Assembly (NCBI GenBank): GCA_946902985.2
Contig: OX336395.1
Coordinates: forward strand, 11,882,708-11,946,707
Origin: Meconema thalassinum
Lineage: Eukaryota; Arthropoda; Insecta; Orthoptera; Tettigoniidae
Direction of reading: 5' to 3'
DNA length: 64,000 nt
Each line of letters starts with the position of its first letter. Within the stretch, counting starts at the first letter, position 1. The position numbers and the translations under genes are program-made. The notes under the pieces are model-generated. The model worked only from the letters and a program-made list of their open reading frames with translations. It was not told the origin of the DNA and did no database searches. Below are positions 56,332 through 64,000 of this stretch, one piece after another.

Positions 56332-57411
56332 ATGGCCGACAACAATAGTGTTTTCGATTTAATTGACTTAAGAGATAACCTTGTGAATTTGGAGAGTTCT
56401 TCTGGAGTTGAACGTGAATCACCTCTGATTACTAGGTCTGAGGTTTTGGGATCGATTACCAGTAGTAGTTTGCCTGCCCCTCTGTTGCCTGGCGCTGGCT
56501 CGTCCATACCACTTAATCCTGCATACGGTCATTCTTCTCATGTTAGGTCACCTAATGATTTCCTGGGTCCTGCCGACCCATTGCATCCCAGTTCTTTCTC
56601 TAGTAATATAAATGTTTTGTCGCCTGTAGAGGGTGTGCGAGCGGGCTACCCTGGTAACAATGTCCCTTTTCCTAATGCTACATTCTCGCCTACCGTTAAT
56701 TATGGGTCGATTCCTCATCCTATTTCTGGTTTCTTAACTAAATTAAAGCATTTCAACCTTGATGACGTTACCCAAGTGGTACAATTTTTAAAGCAAGTGG
56801 TCGAGTTGGGCAACCATGCCTCGATTTTTGGGATGTCGGAAATTCAGATTTTCCAACTTTTGTATCCAGTTGCATCCGGTATGCTGCGCGATAAGCTTGT
56901 TGAAGCTATCCACCTCCGCATGTCCTTAGCCATGTTTATTAGGGAAGTGTTGTGGTTTTTTGTCCCTGCGAGCGCTCTAAGTGCTCTCGAGCATAAGTTC
57001 CTTTATCGTGTCCAAAGGCTCGACGAGTCCCTTAGCGACTATGTCAGCGACATTAAGGTGTATGCCCAGGTTTTTGCATCCCCTTTAACTCAGCGACAGT
57101 TGGTGTCATCAATTGTGAATGGGTTTTCGCCTCAATATAGGTCATACATGACTATGTGTACCAGGCCTTCGTCATTTGTCGAGCTGAAACAGGTCGTTAT
57201 AGAGGCTATGGCTGTGAAGCATGCAGATTCCCTTCGGGTAGCTAATGTTCCTCCTCCGTCCTTTATGTCTGGTCCCCCTCCTTCCTTGATGTCTCGTCCC
57301 CCGCCAAAGGTTATGTTTCATCCTCGTCCCAACATTAAGTGCCACACGTGCGGTGGCCTGGGACATGTCAAGAAGGTGTGTCCGAGTAACCAGGCTGTGT
57401 ATCGCCAATGA
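56332..57411 (+). CDS. Gag of the Ty3/gypsy element
   Basis: The start is ATG at 56332 in a strong context (CCAAAATGGCC); the GTG four codons upstream is not needed. It has 359 residues. The N-terminal third is Ser/Pro/Asn-rich. The middle (residues ~135-290) resembles a retrotransposon gag/capsid region, with FLKQVVELGNHASIFG, LSDYVSDIKVYAQVFA and LTQRQLVSSIVNGFSPQYR. A Pro-rich linker with repeated PPPSFM/PPPSLM follows (~300-325). A CCHC zinc knuckle (CHTCGGLGHVKKVC, residues 337-350) binds nucleic acid in this family. It ends at TGA (57409-57411), in frame with pol. Confidence 0.9.
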   Translation: MADNNSVFDLIDLRDNLVNLESSSGVERESPLITRSEVLGSITSSSLPAPLLPGAGSSIPLNPAYGHSSHVRSPNDFLGPADPLHPSSFSSNINVLSPVEGVRAGYPGNNVPFPNATFSPTVNYGSIPHPISGFLTKLKHFNLDDVTQVVQFLKQVVELGNHASIFGMSEIQIFQLLYPVASGMLRDKLVEAIHLRMSLAMFIREVLWFFVPASALSALEHKFLYRVQRLDESLSDYVSDIKVYAQVFASPLTQRQLVSSIVNGFSPQYRSYMTMCTRPSSFVELKQVVIEAMAVKHADSLRVANVPPPSFMSGPPPSLMSRPPPKVMFHPRPNIKCHTCGGLGHVKKVCPSNQAVYRQ

Positions 57412-60400
57412 CGGAAAGTGGAGGAGACCAATTCGGGTGTTACTTCCAAGGATATTTCTATGCGTAAGAGTTTGGGAAAACCCTGTGAAGTTTCTGGTCG
57501 CCCTACCAATGATAGTCTTGATAACTCGTTGAAAGCTAATTCATCATGTGCTAATTCTGCTTATGTCGCTGGCCTACCTAACCTGTCGGTGAGCAATGGC
57601 GTGGCAAGTCGGCCTAATTCTGAACGTTGTGTGAAACCTGTGGTGCGCGTGTCCTCGTCACCTACTTGTAATCGTGTTAGAGTGAGTAATGATTTTGGAA
57701 TTTCTCCTGTGGCTAAAGGAATATCCCCGTTTATTGAAATTTGTGTTAATGACGAGCCCGTTTCTGCGTTGCTTGATTCTGGTAGTGTCGCATCCTTTAT
57801 AAGCGAGGACTGGTTTTTATCTATGAAGAGTGTTTGCAAATTTCCTGAGTTAGAGCCTAACAATGAATCTTTTATTTCGGCAAATTGTTCAAACTTAAAT
57901 ATTTTGGGTAGTATGACAGTCAAAATTCATATTCTAAATTTTTCTTGGAAATTTAAATTTTTGGTTGCCAGAAATCTTTCTTGTGCTGTGGTCATTGGAG
58001 CTAATTTCATGTCACACGTTGGTATGCTTCTTGATTTTGGTGCTCGCAACTTATGGTTTAAGTTTAATCCACAGAGTAAATTATCATTTAACCCGCTTTT
58101 ATCTTCTCATGCTGTCAATTCTGTTAGTGAACCTATGACTATTGAGGATCTCGATCTGGAAAATTTAACGAGTCTTCAAAAGGATGCCATTAAGAGGTTA
58201 TGTCAGGAGTATGGCGATGTATTTACTGACAAGCTGGGTGTAACCCATTTGATGGAGTACAAGATTGAGCTAACCGATTCTGTGCCGGTGCGTTCCAGCC
58301 CGTATCGCCTTGCCCCGCCCAAGATGGCTGAACTTCGTAAGATTATCGATAAGATGTTAGAAGAAGGTGTAATCCAACCCTCTATCTCTGCCTACTCATC
58401 CCCTGTATTTCTTGTGCCAAAACCTAACGGTGGTTTTCGGCCGGTGGTCCACTATAGGGCTCTTAATCAAAAAGTTGTTTTGCAGTCCATTCCTTTGCCG
58501 GACCTTCACACATGTTTTAGTTGGTTTCGCAACGCGAAGGTGTTCACGATCCTCGATTTAAATTCTTCCTACTTCCAAATCCCCCTCTCTCCTGAATCCA
58601 GGCATGTTACTGCTTTTTCCACTGACTGGAACCTGTTTGAGTATGCCCGTGTCCCGTTTGGCCTATCCACCGGAGCCGCTGTGTTGAGTAGACTTCTGGA
58701 CAAGGTATTTTCTGAAATTAAATTCAAGTTTGTGTACCACTACCTTGACGATGTGGTGATCTATTCTGAGTCCTTCGAGGAACACGTTGATCATCTGAAA
58801 ATTGTTCTTGATCGGTTGCGTGACGCTGGCCTTACCGTCAAATTGTCCAAGGTTTCCTTTGCCAAGCCCAAAATTTCCTTCTTGGGACATATTGTTTCTG
58901 AATCTGGTATCTCAGTGGACCAGTCTCGTACGCAGGCCATCAGAGATTTTAAACCACCCAAGAGCGCCAAGGGTGTTGCTCGTTACGTTGGTATGGTGAA
59001 CTTCTTCCGTAAGTTTATCAGTAACTTTGCCGACCGTGCTGCTCCTCTAAATCAATTGCGCAAAAAGGCTGTGAAGTTCGAGTGGGGTCCCTCTCAGCAA
59101 GCAGCCTTTGAAGATCTTAAGCTTGCGCTCTCTAACGCCCCTGTGTTAGCCATTCCGGATTTTGGGAAGCAGTTCATTGTGCAGACTGATGCGTCTGGTC
59201 GTGGTGTTGGTTGTGTTCTACTGCAGGAATCTGATCTGGGTAGGCAACCCATTGCATACGCTTCTCGTACCTTAACGGACGCAGAGAGGAAGTATTCCAT
59301 TTACGAACTTGAGGGTTTAGCTGTGTTGTTCGCTCTAGAAAAATTCCGTATGTATCTTGAGCACACCAAATTTCTCCTTGAGACCAATAACCAAGCCTTG
59401 AGCTGGGTCTTAGGGAAACCCCGCAAAACGGGTAGAATTGCTAGGTGGGCAACTAGGATTCTGTCGTTCCAGTTCACTGTCCAACATATTCGTGGGTCCG
59501 AAAATGCGGTAGCTGATTCTTTAAGCCACATGTACGAGGAAACAGCTGAAGAGGATGTTCAGGAATGTGAACCCGTAAACCTTGTATCTGCTGTAAATTG
59601 TGTCAATGCCGTTCTTAGCAATTCCCCTGTGCTTTTTGAGGATGTGAGACGATTCCAGAAGGAAGACCCCTCCTTATCTAGCCTTATTGACCGAATCAAT
59701 TCTGGTGAAGTGATCAAGCCCTACTCTCTGAAGGACGGTGTATTGTGTTGTTCGTCTCGTCATGACCGCCTACCTAAAATTGTGCTCCCGTCGGTCCTCA
59801 TTCCCGAAATCTTTCGTTACTATCATGAATCTCCTATTGGTGGCCACCTAGGAGTATTCAAGACCCGAGCTAAAATCAGACAGTTTTTCATTTGGCAAGG
59901 TATGGATGGCGACATCAGGAGGCTCATTAGGAATTGTGCTGCATGCAGTATTAGCAAACCTCCGGTTTCTACTAAGGTTGGCCTGTTGTCATCTGAACCG
60001 GCATCTAGACCCATGGAGAGGCTTTTAATCGACCATGTTGGACCGTTCCCTCGCTCTGGTCGGGGAAACCAATTTGCGCTTGTTTGCACTGACGGTTTCT
60101 CCCGGTTTAGTTGGATTTTCCCCACCAGACAGGCTACGACCAGTTCCGTCATAAGGTGTCTTAATTCCATCTTCTCGTCTTTTGGGCCGTGTCAGTATCT
60201 GGTGTCAGATAATGCCAAGTGCTTTGTATCTCATCAGTTCCGTCAATTCTTATTTGATTATGCTATTTCGCACGTAACCACCACTCCCTATTTTCCTAAC
60301 CCGTCTCTCGCTAAGCGAGTCAATCGTAATCTCCGTTCTGCTCTGATTGCTTTCCACCACGACGACCATTCCAAGTGGGATTCTAATTTGCATTGGCTCA

Positions 60401-60861
60401 ATTTTGCTTTCAACACCGCCGTGCATGAGAGCACGCAAGCTACCCCTTTTTCGTTAATGTTTTCCTTTATGGCTAATTCTCCGTTGTCCAACCTGTGGAA
60501 CCTGCACGATCTCCTTCCTGACAGTTTCACGCCCGAGGATATGAGGGCGAAATTCGACAAGGCTAGAGAGAATATTAAGGTATCCCATGACCAACTTGCC
60601 AGGCGACACAATGCCTGTCGCAAGCCAACTGATTTGGAAATTGGTGATGTTGTGTACGTCCGCAATTTCGAGCCCAAGGGCGTCAGTAATCTTGTCTCAA
60701 GCAAGTTAACCCCTCATTTTAAAGGCCCATGTTATGTAGAGGCATTCTTGACCCCTGTTACTCTTCTTGTTCGAAACCCTAAGGCCAACAAAATTTCTAG
60801 AGTGCATCTTTCACACATTAAACGAGGTGGAGAGGTTTCTAATGAGGAAATGCTACCGTAA
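57412..60861 (+). CDS. Pol of the Ty3/gypsy element (protease, RT, RNase H, integrase)
   Basis: The frame is open from CGG after the gag stop to TAA/60861, in the same frame as gag and without an early ATG, so it is probably made by read-through or is cut off by a mutation. Numbered from 57418: protease ALLDSGS (Asp 120), RT with YLDD at 442-445, RNase H starting VQTDAS (Asp 591), YELEGLAV (Glu 630) and ADSLSH (Asp 700). The integrase has an HHCC-type finger (about 800-850), LIDHVGP (Asp 872) and VSDNAKC (Asp 931). Three conserved places differ from the family pattern: His 345 in VVHYRALN, Asn 657 in LLETNNQAL (RNase H Asp position) and Lys 966 in SLAKRVNRN (integrase Glu position). This copy is therefore likely inactive although young. 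Confidence 0.93.
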   Translation, partial: RKVEETNSGVTSKDISMRKSLGKPCEVSGRPTNDSLDNSLKANSSCANSAYVAGLPNLSVSNGVASRPNSERCVKPVVRVSSSPTCNRVRVSNDFGISPVAKGISPFIEICVNDEPVSALLDSGSVASFISEDWFLSMKSVCKFPELEPNNESFISANCSNLNILGSMTVKIHILNFSWKFKFLVARNLSCAVVIGANFMSHVGMLLDFGARNLWFKFNPQSKLSFNPLLSSHAVNSVSEPMTIEDLDLENLTSLQKDAIKRLCQEYGDVFTDKLGVTHLMEYKIELTDSVPVRSSPYRLAPPKMAELRKIIDKMLEEGVIQPSISAYSSPVFLVPKPNGGFRPVVHYRALNQKVVLQSIPLPDLHTCFSWFRNAKVFTILDLNSSYFQIPLSPESRHVTAFSTDWNLFEYARVPFGLSTGAAVLSRLLDKVFSEIKFKFVYHYLDDVVIYSESFEEHVDHLKIVLDRLRDAGLTVKLSKVSFAKPKISFLGHIVSESGISVDQSRTQAIRDFKPPKSAKGVARYVGMVNFFRKFISNFADRAAPLNQLRKKAVKFEWGPSQQAAFEDLKLALSNAPVLAIPDFGKQFIVQTDASGRGVGCVLLQESDLGRQPIAYASRTLTDAERKYSIYELEGLAVLFALEKFRMYLEHTKFLLETNNQALSWVLGKPRKTGRIARWATRILSFQFTVQHIRGSENAVADSLSHMYEETAEEDVQECEPVNLVSAVNCVNAVLSNSPVLFEDVRRFQKEDPSLSSLIDRINSGEVIKPYSLKDGVLCCSSRHDRLPKIVLPSVLIPEIFRYYHESPIGGHLGVFKTRAKIRQFFIWQGMDGDIRRLIRNCAACSISKPPVSTKVGLLSSEPASRPMERLLIDHVGPFPRSGRGNQFALVCTDGFSRFSWIFPTRQATTSSVIRCLNSIFSSFGPCQYLVSDNAKCFVSHQFRQFLFDYAISHVTTTPYFPNPSLAKRVNRNLRSALIAFHHDDHSKWDSNLHWLNFAFNTAVHESTQATPFSLMFSFMANSPLSNLWNLHDLLPDSFTPEDMRAKFDKARENIKVSHDQLARRHNACRKPTDLEIGDVVYVRNFEPKGVSNLVSSKLTPHFKGPCYVEAFLTPVTLLVRNPKANKISRVHLSHIKRGGEVSNEEMLP

Positions 60862-61746
60862 ATTTTGTAAAACAAATTTTGTATAATGTAGAGTATCCCT
60901 AAACTTCATTGAAGCCTTCAGGCATCTGTTCCTTCTGGAATTTTGAACTGGGTATGCAAACTCTGATGGGATACAAAATGTAAATGTTGGGAAGTTCCCA
61001 TTGTAATGGTAAATTGTAAAAGTGTACCTAAATTTTGATGTTTTCTTGGAAGATGCTAACATGTAAAGTTGGGCTCGGTGGGAGACCTAACTCAAGGTAA
61101 CCTTGTATTCCTGTTCCCTTTGGGAATTGTAGTGGTCATTCCTCTACCGTAGTTCCTTCTAAATGTATAGTCGTCTAACTCATGTAATCTTGAAAAGTAC
61201 TTCGAATCTGTAAAAAGGTAAACTTGTTAATGAAATTTTGTAAGCACGGATCTAGGGCATTGTCAGAAATTTTTTCTTCATTTAAATTCAACTTTGTTTC
61301 TCTTTTGTAAAATGTAGTAAGAATTAATAATTCTCTAAACCTTTTTGTTTGAAATTTGATTAACTTCTATTTTTGTTAATGGCTGCCCACGCGTCGAGTC
61401 ATATTTTGCACATTGCTTCCACCTACTTCGCCTAAAGCGACCTACATTGGACTAATTGAAAATGTATCTAACGTGTCTCGGACTATGAAAGCACTGCTGG
61501 TGCTGGTGTTCGGCATTTCTGAAGATTTTGGACACAGTGAAGCTGTTGACTAAGTTGTTTGCGAGGTGATCAATTATCCCTTCACTGATAATCTGACCCT
61601 GCATTCTTCCTAACCAAAACGATGCGGTTTCATCCATCAATTGGAGTTAACTGGTGAACATTATCTTCGGGAAACAACTCTGGTGAATCGACAAGTTAAG
61701 GAGTACTATCTATGCCTAGGCATATTCGTGAACCGTGTTCACGCTT
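60862..61746 (+). other. non-coding stretch between pol and the 3' LTR
   Basis: About 885 bp without an open frame of note on the plus strand. No env-like signal peptide or membrane protein is present, which fits a retrotransposon without envelope. Confidence 0.7.
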
Positions 61747-61759
61747 AAGGGAGGGAGAC
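61747..61759 (+). promoter_or_regulatory. polypurine tract
   Basis: AAGGGAGGGAGAC directly precedes the TG of the 3' LTR (61760). A purine run in this position primes plus-strand synthesis. Confidence 0.85.
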
Positions 61760-63715
61760 TGATACGTGCAAGGGCACGTCCCTACGCTTTCAAACATGTA
61801 TATACCCTTGGATCGTAGCATCTCGACATTTGAAACGACCGCCTGGTGACTTGCTTCCCATTTTGAACACGAGATGGTAGCGGCAGTCGGACTTTGGAAA
61901 GTCTGCACGTGGTTCCTGTTTCTCTCCGATAGGTAGCGTGTGCTGCGCCTTATAAAACTCCTTATATGCATGACATAATTGAAAGACAATTACATTCTTC
62001 GTCATGAAACAAATGCCAGTGTATTCATTATACCGCCAAATTATGTACTTATTTATGACATTGTTGTTTGATGTGTCAATCTCTGATTGGACAATAAATT
62101 TTACATGAAGGCAGTTATGCACTTGACACGCAATAATTCTCCGCCATTTTGTGGAGTCGATTAGCCATCGAAAAGTAAACTAGACATCAAGCCGACTGGT
62201 CGTGAAAGGTGTCACCGCTAATGGGGGCCTAGCCCCCATTCTCTACGAAATATTAATGTATTCAAGAGAAAAGGAATTGCCTATTCTCTTCAGGCTGTGA
62301 ATTTCATCGTTTTGCCGTGAAGTGGACGTGTGAAATGTGGTCGCATGCCGATATAGACCTGTGATTGTGACCCGCACGAGGCATGTGCCGTGTGGGCATT
62401 TTCAAGGCAACATAGTGCCGCATTTTTATTTTATTTAAAATGTGTTAGTTTTTTAATTTTTTTAGTGTGTCTCCGCTGAGTAGGAAATAAGGTACGTTAT
62501 CTGTTAATTTTTTTATATTATTGTTATGGAGCTCCGATATCATCTTATAGTAATATTTTAATTCTGTTCCTCATTTGTTTTATAGGCCTAATTGTATTTC
62601 TGTTTTAATTACGTTTCCTGATTTATTTGAACCTTGTTATCTTTCTTCGTACCTCCTGGAGACACATTTCTAGTTTATTTCACGTTTAAATTATTATTTA
62701 TTTTCTTTTGCCAATCTTATGATTGATATAGTATTCAATTTAATTTATTCATGATCCGGTGCATTTTACTATTGTAATAGCATTTAGACTTAATTGTTTT
62801 CCGCCGTTCATTTCCTTACGCTGATGTTAAAATTTATTTTATTAATTGTTTGCCGTAATTTCGATCCGGCGTGCGGTTTCCTTGTGTTTTGTGGCCTTGT
62901 TATGAAGAGATGCATTATGGTCTCAAGGTCAGTCTCTAGGCGTCCACCGCGAAGCTCAAACGTGTTGTGTTAACTTAAGATGTTTCTTTTATTTAACCTT
63001 ATCGGTTTAACATTGTGTTTTTCGTAATTTTTCCTGTGTTTATCTCCATCATGCAAATTAATAGATTGTTTCCTGATTCAGTTTAATTTAGTTAATTTAA
63101 CTTTTTTTCGTTTCTGGTGAAGGTGCTTTTTATTTTTTTTAACATGGATCTACGCATGCCGGATCGCTATTGCATTCCCTTGCAAATTATCAAGCCCTTT
63201 TTCATTGTGTTATGCATGTAATTTTTTTTTTAACCTTTGGGTTGTTTTACATTTTAAATTTTAATTTAAGTCTTTTCTTTTCTTGGCCTTGCAAGCAAGC
63301 ATGTTTGGCGGTCTCTTGCATTCATTGTAAATTATGGTGGCTGATGCATGTTCTGTTCTTGGTGGAGGTGTTTTCTCTTGAAATTTTTAACAATTAAATT
63401 TTATGGTAAATTTTTAAATCTTTTGTTGTGGCATTATTTCACCGACGGCAGTTCCGTTGGTTTTTGGGGGGTGTCTGTGGAATAGCCTGTGTGTGTTGTC
63501 CCCTTCTCCATCTTCCTTCCACCCCTTTTGGAGCTCTTCTGTTGGGACATGTCATCTAGAGGTGATGTTGCTGCGGAGGTGACCCGGACCTCTCAAACAA
63601 AGGTAAGTTGGGCCCGTCCATTCCCGGTGTCGCAGTGGTAAGCAGAGCGTTGGTTATCGAATTACCGACGTGCTGCTGGCCAAAGCGGCGGTGTCATTAA
63701 CCCCAGGGTGGTGCA
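61760..63715 (+). repeat. 3' LTR (1,956 bp)
   Basis: It is nearly identical to the 5' LTR. Visible differences include GCCTA/GCCTG near 62281, GTTTTGCC/GTTTCGCC near 62310, ATTATGG/ATTACGG near 63332, TCTAGAGG/TCTGGAGG near 63557, and a few changed homopolymer lengths. It ends CAGGGTGGTGCA with one PBS-like unit, whereas the 5' side shows the extra units. Confidence 0.95.
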
Positions 63716-63720
63716 GTTAT

Positions 63721-64000
63721 CATAATTATTGCAAAGGAAAACATTAGAATTAATTGTCAAATTGTAAAGGTGTTATTTGGCCGTACAGAAGAAAAGAATG
63801 TAGAAGCCTAAACAACAGTTCAAATGTGCCCCCCTCCCTCCTCTCCCCTATATACTGTTTATATATATATACGGTAATATGCCCTAGCCTACTATATTTA
63901 CGAATAATTTATAATAATTGACAGGTGATTTGAGGTCTACTTGCACGCTCTGCCGTGCAGTGGCTCTGTATTGGAATGATGTGGTTGCTTCTAAGGGGGT
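63721..64000 (+). mobile_element. right remainder of the pogo-like element, then flank
   Basis: Directly after the target duplication the sequence carries CAACAGTTCAAATGTGCCCC (63813-63832). This resembles the inverted form of the left-end motif near 50950 and may be the right terminal inverted repeat of the pogo-like element. A TATATATATATA run follows at about 63857. No gene is seen. Confidence 0.4.

Larger units (their letters stand above)
53657..63715 (+). mobile_element. Ty3/gypsy-type LTR retrotransposon, ~10.06 kb
   Basis: The order is 5' LTR (53657-55611), leader with primer-binding-site-like repeats, gag, a UGA codon, pol (protease, reverse transcriptase, RNase H, integrase), ~900 bp without an open frame, polypurine tract and 3' LTR (61760-63715). 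Integrase after RNase H places it in Ty3/gypsy. Flanks are GTTAC (53652-53656) and GTTAT (63716-63720), a 5-bp duplication with one mismatch. The two LTRs differ by roughly ten substitutions plus a few single-base indels by eye, so the insertion is recent. No env-like frame is present. The target was the 3' part of the pogo-like element. Confidence 0.95.

Noticed and set aside
60862..61746. An env gene between pol and the 3' LTR
   Set aside because: No open frame of useful length and no signal or membrane segment on the plus strand.

Overview
The window looks like nuclear DNA of an arthropod, most likely an insect with a large, repeat-rich genome. The grounds are many APE-type LINE fragments, tRNA-derived SINEs, a Ty3/gypsy element, a pogo-like transposase relic, a Penelope-like relic and phase-0 GT-AG exons, with nothing bacterial. 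The SINE style suggests Polyneoptera, possibly Orthoptera, but I cannot prove the order. Tandem arrays make up roughly 30% of the window, and most of the rest is mobile elements in various states of decay.

Layout. 1-9160: 80-bp satellite, running into the 3' end of the LINE it is made from (to 9362), then a short ~45-bp minisatellite. 9571-10818: a second, unrelated 80-bp array, running into the 3' end of a different LINE (to ~11555). 11556-15640: ~105-bp satellite with a seven-monomer higher-order repeat. 16389-16469 (-): a candidate first coding exon of a host gene. 17114-19735: LINE with a 786-codon open frame. 20047-23535 (-): one LINE relic split by a second LINE (20768-23432). 26262-30868: 83-bp satellite split by a probable 2,021-bp solo LTR. 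31324-31875: 252-bp tandem element. 32053-36510 (+): three phase-0 exons of a host gene related in style to the 16.4-kb exon; its introns hold a SINE, a decayed LINE and a foldback element. 36760-39516: Penelope relic, SINE and an RTE-like LINE between long direct repeats. 41137-41484: SINE with a perfect 11-bp target duplication. 43737-44775: 68-bp array. 45513-47019: LINE. 47700-49205: 67-bp array. 50940-53656: pogo-like transposase relic holding a SINE. 53657-63715: nearly full-length Ty3/gypsy retrotransposon with ~1,955-bp LTRs.

How the parts relate. Two satellites descend from the 3' coding ends of two different LINEs, and each still borders the rest of its parent's tail. The two candidate host genes point away from each other (head to head, ~15.6 kb apart); both start 12-13 nt after a splice acceptor, both encode SUMO-consensus-like motifs, and both leave exon 1 in phase 0 through GTAAGT. 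The Ty3/gypsy element is young by LTR similarity. It has gag and pol in one frame separated by a single UGA followed by CGG, three primer-binding-site-like copies around the 5' LTR end, and non-canonical residues at catalytic positions in RNase H and integrase.

Limits: everything was read by eye, without database search or alignment. Boundaries of decayed elements are good to tens of bases, and family names of LINEs are approximate.
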